Positions 9,127 through 19,445 of a stretch of DNA of 39,516 nt are shown here, piece after piece. Source of the DNA: Chara braunii (lineage: Eukaryota; Streptophyta; Charophyceae; Charales; Characeae); contig BFEA01000127.1 in the NCBI GenBank assembly GCA_003427395.1, positions 163,288-202,803 of the forward strand, read 5' to 3'. The stretch's first letter is position 1. Every line of letters begins with the position of its first letter. A program made the translations under genes and the position numbers. The notes under the pieces are model-generated. The model worked only from the letters and a program-made list of their open reading frames with translations. It made no database searches and had not been told where the DNA came from.

Positions 9127-11756
9127 TACCTCGTGAAGCCACAAGTCATATGACTTCCTCAACAGGATTAGTCTTTGCAAGATGTTTTCCCAGAATCCGA
9201 CTAAGATTTTCAAAAAACGATGTCTAACCCAGGTATATTTGTCGTCCTCCTCACGCTTAAGCCTCCAATAAGTCCAATCGCGCAAGTTCGTCTTCGTCAA
9301 ATACAAGGGCCGCCATCCGTCCACCTCGCATAGCTCTAACTATTCGAGTACCACTGAGGAAGGTCATCAGTGACGCTTGTCTCCACACTATGACTAGAAG
9401 AGACCGACTTAATCAAAAAAAGTATCCGGTCTCTTTATCTTGGATCCGAATGACGTCGAAACGTCTGCCGGACGAGATTATTGTAATACTCACAATGACG
9501 CGAGAAAGACATTGGAGGTTGCTCGTGGGGTGGAAATACAAGGTATAAATGTAAAACTCCTAAGGAGACCCATCTATATTGGCCCGAAAATCTTTGAGAG
9601 TGGTGGGAAAAAATCCCTCACTGTTTCAGAGTAACCCGATGAAGTCAATCCACTGGGTAGGAGTGTCATCTCGAACCCGCAATAGTTTCTCCACTCCTCT
9701 GATTAGTTCGTCCTCGTGTGTGTCGCGAACAAGAAGATATCTCGCCGTGGTAAGATCTCGCCGTCCGCCATCTATCTGGTCACAAGAGAACCACAATTAA
9801 GAGTTGATCAACAAAAACAATCGGCGATCCTCTCGTTCGAACTCTGCCACTGAGAACACAATCCGTCTTAAGTGTCGAAATTTGTCATCTGGAGTCCGAC
9901 GATAATGATGAACATAATCAAAGAGTTCATGCAGTTCGTAGAAACGTAGCAGAATAATTAAGAAGAATCATTTTACTTCACGAATATTCTCGACGTATTG
10001 CTCTGATCCTTCGTTGTACCGAACCATCAGATATAAGTCATCGAAGTCTCGTCGAGGGGCGAACCCTTATCGAATAATGTCTCATTCATAGGTAGTGGTA
10101 ATTAAGTAACTCCTTGAAGGTCGTCTCATGTTTCCTCGCTAGAATCGTGGTCTATCTCTCTTAGAAAATAAGACAGATGAATCGTGTACTAGTCGTCCTA
10201 TCACGATTTAAATCGATCCTGTTGTCTTTTAAGTTTGATATTCATTCGCTTGCCTCCTCGCGAGTGTGAAACAAAGTTACTATTACTGTCTCGCAGGTCA
10301 TCTGTAAAACTCAAATAATTTTTTGTTAGAAAGGGTTGCAACTCAACCAAAGTATTTGGAGTTGCTTTGATTTCTTTATATGATTGATTTATCTTACGCA
10401 CCAAGGAGTCGTCGCAGGTAACCTAGCCGGTTCCAATAGGTGGTTATGTCAAACCTTTCTATTCCTGGATTTTCGAAGCGGTTGACCCAAATTCACTCCA
10501 TGAACTCGATTTTGTCAAAAGAACCTACAAGGGCATTGTTATACAGAGCGAGTCACATATACATCCATCTTATCTCATTATTGAAATTGACATGCAACTC
10601 ATTGTCCTCGTATTCAAATATTATGCACAAGTTATCCCAGCCTGACCGTCGAATTCTGGCGAAGCTTGGTTCGAGAATTTGTTGATAAGTCGAGATGACA
10701 AATAAGAAAGTTTGCGGTGGATTCCTTGTCGTGCTGTGATCCGTCCGCAATTCCCTTCATAGAAGAAACACGACAACCGGGCCGTAAACCAATCGACCGA
10801 CTTGTTCTAAAATCACCCCTCGCCCCCCTGCCTGAACTAAATATCTTGCGGCAGCCTCCCTGCTTGGAAAGAACATGATGACGGCGGTTACCGTATCTGG
10901 AAAAGAGAAAGCACGAGTAGTTTTATAAGAACATAACAAAATTTCCTCAGATTTTTTTTTTTTCGAGTTCCTTTTATTGACCAATTACTAATTATGCAAA
11001 ACGTCAGTCGCGCAGAAGTTCTCCGATTTCGTATTCCTCGTTGGCGAATGTGTCAATCGAGAACCGTTTGGAGTAAAGAATATTGAACCTATTGACCCGA
11101 ATTCGTCTCACACCTTGCCAGTCTTCCAACCATAGTAGAATACGAAGGAACATTCTTCTAACCTTTGAAGCGTCCTCCCAATTGGGATTTACTTCGTGAA
11201 GGAAGACGAGATTGTGTCCGAAAAGGAGGCATGAAATTGTATCTCACCATATGAAGTTTATGTTCTACTCTAAAAACATAACTTCGTGGATGATTTCTCA
11301 AACTTCTGTCAAAAAATCGCGGTCCGTCCCGGTCCAATAAAACTTTGTGCGATCTGTAGACTAGGCGCCCTTCCCGCATCATGCCTGCGCGGGATTGTGT
11401 TGGCAAAGTTATCCAGTTTAACACCGCCTCGTGTGTTTGAAAAAGCCAAATAACCACTTCGGTAGGCATCTGAATGATAAATAATACCTTTGTTAATATA
11501 ATTTTATCTGCATAAAACACTTTTACTGTTATCCCCTTTTTATGAGTCGTGATTCTTATATCACGGTTCAACCACAAAAAAATAGAGCCTATTCACACTT
11601 CTTCAGATACGAGTAGGTACATGAACTGTTTTTTTTTTGGCATCAGTTCCCCATGCGTTAGTGACACTTAAAGTGGCCACTCAAAAAAATATTAATTTTT
11701 AGTTTTTTCCCTAGATAAAGGTATAAGGGAAAACCAATTCCGATCTTTTAATCGTT
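9127..11756. other. Long unassigned region, possibly decayed minus-strand coding sequence
   Basis: No intact gene. The longest frames are on the minus strand (9100-9324, 10201-10404, 10757-10984, 11158-11577) and have a codon-like look without stops for 65-139 codons, but I recognise no polymerase, protease, integrase, gag or host domain. CGCTTGTCTCCACACT near 9395 resembles CACTTGTCTCCATACT near 14983, which may tie the left edge to repeat X copy 2. A related pair of short blocks (TTGACCCAAATTCACTCC near 10483, TTGACCCGAATTCGTCTC near 11093) hints at an internal duplication. Confidence 0.3.
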
Positions 11757-12135
11757 GTGCGTCCCACCCCTTAGGAAGTGGTCCGGAGTACTCTTCCTCG
11801 CCCGAGCCGAAAGCTTGGATCTCATAAGCCAGGCCGTCTCCACCGAATCGACAAAGTACTCCCCTGTAAAAAAAAACGGTCCAGTCCGCGTCGATAACAG
11901 GGCCGGCTCCTAAAGCAACGAACCCCCGCCCTGAATTTCCTCCTAGAATGAGAGACCCCGAACCATAGCGACTACCCTGGACCTCAATACGAGGGAAATA
12001 ACTTAGACGAATCAGAAATGCAGAGGAGGAAAAAATATAGTCGAGACTCGTTCGGACGGGAAGTGGGTCGAGAAGGTCATTCGGGATAGAAAGGGAACCT
12101 CAGGGATAACTAAGTTCATTCACTCTCTTTCTTTT
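11757..12135. repeat. Repeat delta, copy 1
   Basis: Aligns with 15066-15425. Shared blocks include TAGGAAGTGGTC, CTCGCCCGAGC, CGTCTCCACCGAATCGACAA, GTCGATAACAGGG, AGCAACGAACCCCCGCCC and AGGTCATTCGGGATAGAAA. In the second copy delta follows repeat X directly, so delta may be part of the same LTR, and this copy may be the far end of copy 1 pushed away by insertions. Confidence 0.6.
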
Positions 12136-13025
12136 ATATTTCGCTTCCTTTTCCGACCTCTGTTACTTTTCCTAGGCAAAAAAAAAAAAAAAAAAAAAAA
12201 CTGCAAGGAAAATGAGCAATAGCGAGATGGCACTAACTAGAATGCACAATCACATTGAAGGTCAAACAGTATCACAGTGTCCAAAAAGCATAAATGCACC
12301 AATATAACACCAATGAAGAATCGTAACACTGAAAACCAATCTCAATGAGGGCTTGCCCTCGCCACCACCAACATGAGTGTCCACACCATATCTCCCCACT
12401 TGGTGCTCGGCGCCCATCCTACTTCCTACAAAGCTACTGTCTGCCTACTAATTTACAATGCAACTGTTGGCTTCAGCAGCTTACGAAGTACTTGAAGATG
12501 TTGCCGTTGTAGACCAGCGCCATTGGGCCTGCATTTTTGGAAAGGCTTGGAAGGTCGTGGTATGTCTTTGCTGCTCGACTTCTGTTTCCCTAACTATTTG
12601 TGTATGAAGCTGCGATTCTCGCCCAGGGCCTGCATTTTTGGAAAGGCCTGGAAGACATTGGTATGTCTTTGTCGTTCGGCCTGTGTTTCCCTCAACCAAT
12701 TGGCGCGTCACAACTGCCTGGACCCCAAATACGAAATTGACAGCTGAGGGCCTCTCGTGATTTGTTAGGCCCGCCTTCACTTAGGGCGGGCACACTTGCA
12801 ACAACGCCCCTCAGGCCTGCCGGGGTCCTCGATGATCCTCGCAAAACCCCTAAAAAAAAAAACAAAAAACATTTCCTAACCCCTTAAGCACCTCTTATAC
12901 CACCGAATTTGACCAACAGCGACCGGCCTGCCACCCGCCATTCACTAACCCCGCGATACCAGTCCCCAAACCTACCCGAAAGCCCTCTAAGTCATCCCCC
13001 CCCACATCCCCGAACCCCCAAGGCC
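12136..13025. repeat. Poly(A) run, unassigned sequence and a two-unit tandem repeat
   Basis: An A run lies at 12180-12200. A tandem repeat of about 100 bp lies at 12523-12710: GCCTGCATTTTTGGAAAGGC starts near 12528 and again near 12628, each followed by GGTATGTCTTTG and a CTGTTTCCCT-type block. The rest is unassigned. Confidence 0.5.
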
Positions 13026-13282
13026 CAAGTTATGTGCGTGCAGGTGTGTTGTGTGTGCACGTATGTGTGTATGTTCGTGTCTGCGTGTGAGAGTGTGTAT
13101 GTGCATGAATATGTATGTATGCGCGTGCGTTTGTGTATGTGTGTGTTTGTAAGTGTGTGTGCGCACGTGTGTGTGTGTGTGTGTACGCGCATGATTGTTG
13201 GCGTGTGTGTGTGTATGTGTGCATGTGTGTGTGTGTTTATTTGTGTTTCTGTGTGTTGTGTGTCTCTGTGTGTGTGTGCGTG
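13026..13282. repeat. Imperfect (TG)n microsatellite
   Basis: Alternating purine-pyrimidine GT-rich tract with interspersed CG and AT steps. All ORFs across it on both strands (Val/Cys-rich or His/Thr-rich) are artefacts of the repeat. It could adopt Z-DNA in vitro; no function is claimed. Confidence 0.95.
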
Positions 13283-13640
13283 TTTTTTTTTTCTTTTTTA
13301 ATTTTCTTTTATGCTTTTTTTTTTTAATACATGAACTTAAAAAAAAATAATAATAATAAAAAAATTGTTGTACATCTTTCAAATATGTCAAATGTCTATA
13401 ACCCTATATTTTTAGTTTTTTTTTCTTTTTTAGCCCTAAAAATATCTCTTTGTAACAGAAAAAAACAAACTCATTTCATCTTTTTTTTTTTTTTTACGAT
13501 TGTCTTTATGTTTTTGATTTTTTTTAAATATAGTAAAAGCTCAAAAAAATAAAATAAAATATGAGGTTGTAGAGCTCAAAAAGATCTACGATTTTTTTAT
13601 TTTTTATTTTTTGATTATTTTGAGTCTGCAAGAAAACTCC
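13283..13640. repeat. T/A homopolymer-rich block
   Basis: Series of T runs and A runs with little unique sequence. Its position beside a word-packed cluster (13646-13880) resembles the homopolymer cores of elements A, B and C. Confidence 0.6.
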
Positions 13641-13645
13641 TCGCG

Positions 13646-13883
13646 GGTCCCGTTGTAACCCGTCTAACGGGCTTTTCAACGGGATTCAACGTGGATTCAA
13701 CACGCATTGAATTTTTCAATGTGCAACCCGCGTTGAATCGATTTTCGGACACACAACTAACAAGGTAGTCTCGTTGTAATCCGTCTAACGGGCTTTTCAA
13801 CGGGATTCAAAGTGGATTCAACGCGCATTGAATCTTTCAACGTGGAACCCGCGTTGAATCGATTATCAGACACACAACTAACT
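13646..13883. repeat. Two ~122-bp tandem units packed with TTCAACG/CGTTGAA (element D, one end)
   Basis: Unit 1 starts at 13646 (GTCCCGTTGTAACCCGTCTA) and unit 2 at 13769 (GTCTCGTTGTAATCCGTCTA). Each carries CAACGGGATTCAA, a GTGGATTCAAC block, CGCATTGAAT and CCCGCGTTGAATCGATT, so the word CAACG or CGTTG appears many times in both orientations. Together with the A/T block to its left this looks like one end of a word-packed element of the A/B/C type. The opposite end is not recognisable. Confidence 0.55.
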
Positions 13884-14650
13884 GGCACCAGCCAGAGGGG
13901 AAGGGAGCAGAGTGCTCCTTACCTTGGTTATGGCTGCCGAGATCCTCTCCTCGCGCTCCTCTGCAGACTTCCAATTTCTTCCCATGTTGTCTTGGGCAAC
14001 ACTTCCAGCAGCCAGCAACACTCAAGTGTGCTCGTCACACACTTCAGCACGAGTGCTTTGTGTGGCAGTTGGGGGACAGCTGCCTGTTTTATAGTGGCTG
14101 AGGAGGGTTGGACGTCGCTCCAACCTCCAGGCAAAAAGGCGGTATCGAGCGCATCGACTCTCGTCTTTTTCGCAAAGGTGAGAGCCCTTTTGACCATGTC
14201 ACGCAGGAGTTTGACAAAAATAAAACCAAGAGATAACTTGGGAACGACTCAAGATTATCCTGCGAACCGTCGAGGCGGCCATGGTTGCGTCGCTCCTTCG
14301 CCGCTCTGGCTGGGTGCGCCAACTATTTATACCGTGGTCCCCTATGACAGGATAGGTCCCTGCGGGGCATAAGCTTTCCCTCCCTAAGTGGCTGTCACCA
14401 CCCTTAGGGGCGTATCCCTACCGAGCTACTGACCCACATGCGAAGGTTTTTAAATGCAATCGCAGAGGTAGAGCAGCCAAGGGCGTTTGCTCGTTCGCTG
14501 TAGCATAGATACGCTTGGTTAACGCCAAGCGGACGCGAACGCCGTCCGTTCTTAGGGCGTTGATCTCTTAGGTATGGAGCAAACGTCGGTCGACTTAAAC
14601 GGTCTTGACCAAGCGTGAAACCCAACATTAATCCTAGTCCCTTTAACATA
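13884..14650 (-). mobile_element. Repeat X copy 2: LTR-like segment with primer-site-like motif
   Basis: 14141-14640 aligns with copies 1 and 3. TGGCGCACC on the minus strand is at 14313-14321, directly after GGTATAAATAG (minus), so a TATA-like box sits a few bases before it. That spacing is too short for a normal LTR promoter and may be chance. 13884-14140 has no counterpart in copy 1 and would be internal leader. Overlapping short ORFs on both strands are not gene-like. Confidence 0.55.
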
Positions 14651-15065
14651 CAATCAAAAGAAAGTTGTAACAACCATACGTAATTACATCGAAAGGAATC
14701 GACCATAGTCAATAGAACGGTATGTCCAATCTGAAATGATAACTATGCGAAATCGAATCGTCATATGAAACATCCGATAACACAATATCAAAATAAAATT
14801 CAACAATCCCGGGTCGAACTGCATAAAACAATCATACAACCGCCAACAAGAAGCTGATTACTGAGAATAACAGTGATGCAGCCGACAAGGTAGTCGGTCT
14901 GCCTTAGTTTTGACTTGATGAGACGGGCTGCCAGAGTCATTCATTCCACCCTACCGTCGACCTAAGATTAGACGCGCTCACACTTGTCTCCATACTTTCT
15001 CAATCTTCTTGGATGACAGGTTGTCTTGTGGATGATTCTCGATCAGGGGCATTGCTTGAAGTGTT
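14651..15065. other. Linker between repeat X copy 2 and repeat delta
   Basis: Unassigned; probably part of the same LTR-like repeat. Contains a small hairpin CCGAC-AAGGTA-GTCGG at 14883-14898. Confidence 0.4.
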
Positions 15066-15425
15066 CCATGCCTCACCCTCTAGGAAGTGGTCTGGGGTAC
15101 TCCTCCTCCTCGCCCGAGCACAAGCTTGGATCCTAGAAGTCGGGTCGTCTCCACCGAATCGACAAAGTACCCCCCCGTAGAGCGGTCCACTCTGGGTCGA
15201 TAACAGGGTCAGCTCGTGAAGCAACGAACCCCCGCCCCAGATGCTTCCTAGAGATAGAGGATGTGTCCACTGCAAGTAGCTTTCATAAAGTCTCATTTCT
15301 CTTAAGTTCGGGGTAACTTTGACGAAAGAAATTGAAGGCGATAGAGAATGAAAATCATTTTGACAGGTACAGATAGATGAGGTCATTCGGGATAGAAAAG
15401 GTAATTCCTTGAGAGAAGACTAAGT
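15066..15425. repeat. Repeat delta, copy 2
   Basis: Aligns with 11757-12135 at both ends, with the middle (about 15245-15360) diverged. Lies 0.4 kb to the right of repeat X copy 2. Confidence 0.6.
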
Positions 15426-16273
15426 CTGTTTGACCTTATCTGCTTTATTTGAATTGAATTCATTTTATAACACTCGTTGGATAATTTTTCTCGAAACAAC
15501 ACGTTCATTTGACAAGCAGGCTAGTGGAAGGTAGAAAGGAGACAATTTTTTTCATCATCCTGTGTAGACACAATCAACTCCTTTGCAAGCATCCTTCTAC
15601 CTACCTGCACAACACGCAAAGGCAACAAGTTCAAGAGAAAACCAATGCAATCCCATACTCAAATCAGACCTCACCATTCACATGCAAACACTGATCTCAT
15701 TTGCCTTTTCAATGAACATTTGATTGAACAGGGTCAAGCAAGGTATGGGTTCACACAGGAGTGAAGAGTAATCAAAGTCATTCTACTGACCTTGAGTGAA
15801 GTTTGAATCGGCTCACTCAAGAAAGGCGAGTAACATATCAATCAAAAGAAAATGACCGTTGTAGAAAAATATGTGGCACACAACTCACAAGTTGTGGCCT
15901 TTCTCCTGAACCACCAACCGCGTCCTCTCTCAACTGTTCAAAAGTACAAAGGTTGAGCCACACAAACTCAAGCGAGATAGCCCTCCAGGAGGGTGTTCCC
16001 ACAAATGAGTTTTCATGTGGTCTCAATGTCCCAAGCTGCCCCAACATAGTCCCAACTGTACTTCCCTCACCAAAAGTACTCTCCAACCAGCCGCAAGTCC
16101 ACGTCGCCTCCAAGCACCACGTGCGCTCACAATAGCCACACCAATATGCAGATCTTGATCTCAAATCAGTCCCACCTCGTCCCAAAATGGTCCTAAGTGG
16201 TCTCAATGTAGCCCCACACCATCTCCGCAATACTAGGTAGTTCAGAACTCAAAACCGCTTGCTCTGCACGCTG
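15426..16273. other. Unassigned sequence
   Basis: No recognisable gene. The two overlapping ORFs of 110 and 130 codons on opposite strands (15803-16135, 15838-16230) show no domain and are probably chance. Confidence 0.5.
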
Positions 16274-16302
16274 CAAAAAAAAAAAAAAAAAAAAAAAAAA
16301 AC
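16274..16302. repeat. Poly(A) run
   Basis: A run of about 28 bases immediately before the hairpin tract that begins near 16351. Confidence 0.95.
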
Positions 16303-16350
16303 ATCACCTGCTTGAGGCTTTGCATACCTTATTTGCTGGCCCTGCCCCGT

Positions 16351-18006
16351 CGGTTGCCTGTGTGACCACGGCTTAACTGGTCACCTAACCGGGTAGGCCT
16401 CGACATTGGCTTGTCGACCCCCTGACTCGATGTTAAATCTCTCGGCGCTAGGAAATAAAAAACTTCCTATTCCTTCCATGTCGAGACCCCATACCCGGCG
16501 CATCCCTCTTTTTAGCCTACTTAGGCCCTGAATTGTGTGGCCGCTAAGCCGCGCGACATTATTTTAAATAGGATAAGTCTATCTTTACCATTTTCACGCC
16601 CGCACATTTCTGTGGGCTCGAAAAAGGCGAAACACTGCCAATTACTGTTATTACTCTCGGATGCCACAAACATCCGGACTAAAGCTCCAACATTCTTAGT
16701 CCCTCAGTCATAAGTCAGGTCTGAATAAACATTTGACAACGTAAGTCTCATCAAGTCCTTCAACTCAACGAAAAAGTTGGATAACGTCCGACATTTTAAA
16801 ATCCCCGACAGCGGGCTCACAGTGCGCCCTTGATCTTGCCAAGATTCAGGGCTAACTGTGGCCGCACCATAGCCACAACCTTAGTGAGGGAAGTTTCTTT
16901 AACTGCCCTCATTTCCTTTTTTTTCCCTTTTCCAACTATCTCGAAATTTCATGAGGTAGCTGGGCTTTTGTCATTTCCAAAAGTGTTTTTCTTTTATTTT
17001 TCTGATAAGGGGTTGACGAGATACAACCCCTTTCAGTTTGATACCTCTGAACCCTTTTTCCAGGGTAGATACATCGGGGAAAAGGTTGTACTCAGCCTTT
17101 TCCTTTTATGACACCTCAAATTTTCAGGCTCCCTCTAAAAATGGGATTTTGACAGTTACCTCTGGCAGCTTCTGCCAGAGAGGTAGAGCCACGTGAGGAC
17201 AAGTGTCCTCACAAGAAAAGAGAAAAAACAAACAAAAAGAAAGAAAAAATTAAAACTAAATCTAACTGCATGGGCCTGACCATTGACTCGGTCAGGTTCA
17301 TGCAGTTGCATGCAACAACCCTCTCCTTACTTTCCTTTGCCCTTCCTAAAAAACGGGGAGGGTAGTTGGCAGTAGGGAGAAGTAGGACCTCGCCCTCCCA
17401 ACTCTGACGGTTTTTTCTCTCTTCCCAACCCCCTCAATCGCTCCTTTACGCGCGTACTGTAGACCGCGAGATTGGAGATTTTGTGGCCATAGTCATCTGT
17501 TCCAAAAACAAAGTGGGAGCCATTGTGCTCCCACATAGTCTAAAATTATTTTTTTTTTCTCCACGAGGCAGTTGCCTCGTTACTTTTCCTTTTTTTTTCT
17601 TTTTTTTTAACAATTTCAATTTGCTCTTTTCCGCATCTACCTTTTTTTTCCTTGTTGGCTGTGTGCCCCAACGGTAACGAAAGGGTACTTAAAACGAGAA
17701 GGAAAAAACAAGAAAAAAGAAAGAAAAAATCTAACTAAGAATCTAAAAGAAAATCTAGAAATAAGCAAAAAAAAGAAACTAAGTTTCCTAATAAAAATGG
17801 CTGCCCGTTTTCAACGGGCGCCTTGTCGACCATCTGGGGACTGTAAGTCCCCAACTCTTCTCACAGCGCCATCTGGCGCTTTAATTAGTAGCTTCCTTTT
17901 TATTTTTATTTTTTTATGAACCGTTGGTATGAAACCAACGGCGACTCCTAAGTGTCCCCCCTTGATCTGCCAAGAGACAAACCTGAGTTCGATTCCCACG
18001 GGAATC
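16351..18006. repeat. Hairpin-dense non-coding tract Y
   Basis: About 28 short stem-loops follow one another. Perfect or near-perfect examples (arms): 16400-16405/16412-16417, 16676-16682/16696-16702, 16886-16895/16901-16910, 17007-17015/17024-17032 (AAGGGGTTG), 17078-17085/17096-17103 (GGAAAAGG), 17160-17168/17172-17180 (CTCTGGCAG), 17193-17201/17204-17212 (GTGAGGACA), 17264-17281/17290-17307 (AACTGCATG plus CCTGACC), 17513-17520/17527-17534, 17563-17570/17573-17580, 17803-17809/17813-17819, 17836-17842/17846-17852, 17865-17871/17874-17880, 17921-17928/17934-17941, 17991-17996/18001-18006. Stem sequences are unrelated to one another; between them are A/T- or purine-rich spacers. No coding frame. 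A poly(A) run of 22 follows at once (18010-18031). Confidence 0.8.
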
Positions 18007-18009
18007 GCC

Positions 18010-18031
18010 AAAAAAAAAAAAAAAAAAAAAA
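18010..18031. repeat. Poly(A) run closing the hairpin tract
   Basis: Directly follows the last hairpin (GATTCC/GGAATC). It may be the 3' tail of a reverse-transcribed, polyadenylated RNA. A target duplication is not apparent. Confidence 0.9.
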
Positions 18032-18153
18032 TCTCGATTTATGCGTGTCATCCTCGCGTAGGGGCCATGCTTGTAGTTGCCCGACCGTTTTCGGATGTGA
18101 GATCTATAGAATCTCGCAGCCTAAAATGGCCCCGCTTCATGCTTTCATAGTGG

Positions 18154-18493
18154 GTAGCTCCAAAAAGGAGGTAGCCCAGGCAGTGTGTCGTCGTGCTCGA
18201 TCCCAACGTCTGCTGGGTGAAAGTTCAATGCGGTACCTACTGGGCTAACTCCTATTCACGGGAGCTATATCTGTCGCCCTTCTATTTGAAAGGTTGCAGC
18301 CCATTAGGCCGCTTGATCCAGACCTATATGATAAGCACTTCCAAAAAGGAGCTAGCCCATGCAGAACATCGTCGAGCTTGATTCCAGCATCGGCTGGGTG
18401 AAAGGTCAGTGTCGTACCGACTGGGTTAGCTCCTATCACGAGAGTTGTACCTGCCGCCCTTCTATTTGCAGGGTTGCAGCCCAGTAGGCCGCC
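18154..18493. repeat. Two ~180-bp tandem units with hairpins
   Basis: Unit 1 starts at ~18154 and unit 2 at ~18335. Shared blocks: CTCCAAAAAGGAG, TAGCCCA-GCAG, a GCTGGGTGAAAG block, CTGGGYTAACTCCTAT-like, CGCCCTTCTATTTG and GGTTGCAGCCCA-TAGGCCGC. Unit 2 carries CCAGC-ATC-GGCTGG; in unit 1 the same place reads CCCAACGTCTGCTGGG, so the stem is kept with altered bases. Continues the structural style of the tract to its left. Confidence 0.6.
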
Positions 18494-19105
18494 TACTCTC
18501 TGGCCTAGACCGGTAACCTGCCTACTCCCTGGTCGGGGCAGATGAAATCTGCCTACCCTATCCAATGGAAGACCGCCCCACCACCCGGCCAGCCGGGTTT
18601 GGTCCAATAGGTCTTGCAATCCACCCCTTTTTGTTGTAGATTTGCCTTCGGACCCCTGACGGTCCGACCTTTTTTACAAGGCACGACACTCTAGCTGTGT
18701 CAGCCTTTCTCACGTCGTCGTACCCCTTGTGTGGCTATTCTTTCGATCTTTTTAGCCTTGAATCGAGCAGCTGTTAAGCGTTTTAACTGCCCCGTTTTCT
18801 ATTTTAGTCACAATTTTAGTTAAAACAATTTTTTATTTTAACGCTTTAACTGTCGTCTCTTTATCCTGCCTCGTTTTCAGCGCAAGAGTGTCCGGTTATA
18901 CCGTCCGCCTTGGTTGTTGTGTCTGTCGGGAGATAGACGGCTACATTAATTAAATTTATCAAATCGTGCACAAGTTGGAATACCTTTCAGCAACGATTTC
19001 ATTTCATCAGACCAAATCTTTTTAAAACTTACTTCAGAATTTGGACATCGTATGACATTGAAAATACAGGGCAGATACCCTTGTCAGGGTTTCTGTCCCG
19101 ACAAC
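18494..19105. repeat. Right part of tract Y with terminal hairpin
   Basis: Contains GGCAGAT-GAA-ATCTGCC (18537-18553), ACCCGG-CCAG-CCGGGT (around 18584-18599) and TCGGACC-CCTGAC-GGTCCGA (around 18648-18667). At 19069-19099 GGGCAGATACCCT, TGTC, AGGGTTTCTGTCCC folds into a near-perfect 13-bp hairpin. A close relative of this last hairpin ends the second hairpin region at 31400-31429. Confidence 0.6.
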
Positions 19106-19399
19106 GTTTTTGTTTTTTTTCCTTTTCTTTGTTTTTTTTTCCCCCCTACGAATACTTGAAAAGAGAATACAATGGGACCCAGGCTCGATAAAACTCACTG
19201 CGCATTGGCAAAAATAGGCTCGGAGGTAGTGGTGGTTTAAGATATCCAAATGCCCTGAAAAGTTATAGCCTTATAGGCATGTACCCACATCCTACAAAAC
19301 TCGTAAAAAAAAAAAAAAAATAGGCCCCAAAATGGCAAAATAATATTTGACATGAGTTGAACTTTGAAAAGTTCGGTTCCCTCATGTTCGGTCGGACAA

Positions 19400-19445
19400 C
19401 CAAACGTTCTGGGGGGGGGTGGAGACCCCCCCCTGAACGTTCGGG
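19400..19445. repeat. G/C-run foldback
   Basis: CCAAACGTTC (19400-19409), T and a 9-G run face an 8-C run, T and GAACGTTCGG; the arms pair for about 18-20 bp around a 6-base loop. Both strands hold long G or C runs. It could be a foldback element end or a replication slippage product. Confidence 0.7.

Noticed and set aside
12909-13391. ORFs of 60-134 codons over the (TG)n tract
   Set aside because: Val/Cys- or His/Thr-rich translations of a microsatellite in several frames; no gene.
14319-14335. TATA box of a functional LTR promoter (GGTATAAATAG, minus strand)
   Set aside because: It lies only a few bases before the primer-site-like motif, where no R and U5 region would fit, and the other two copies lack it.
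13812-14372. 186-codon plus-strand ORF in repeat X copy 2
   Set aside because: It crosses the border between the element D tandem and the LTR-like repeat, and the other copies of repeat X do not keep the frame.
15803-16230. Overlapping ORFs of 110 and 130 codons on opposite strands
   Set aside because: No domain, no second copy in the window, and the two frames exclude each other as evidence.
17985-18031. tRNA-derived SINE (GAGTTCGATTCC box followed by poly(A))
   Set aside because: The B-box-like word is the arm of the last hairpin of the tract, and no A box or tRNA cloverleaf lies 30-60 bases upstream.
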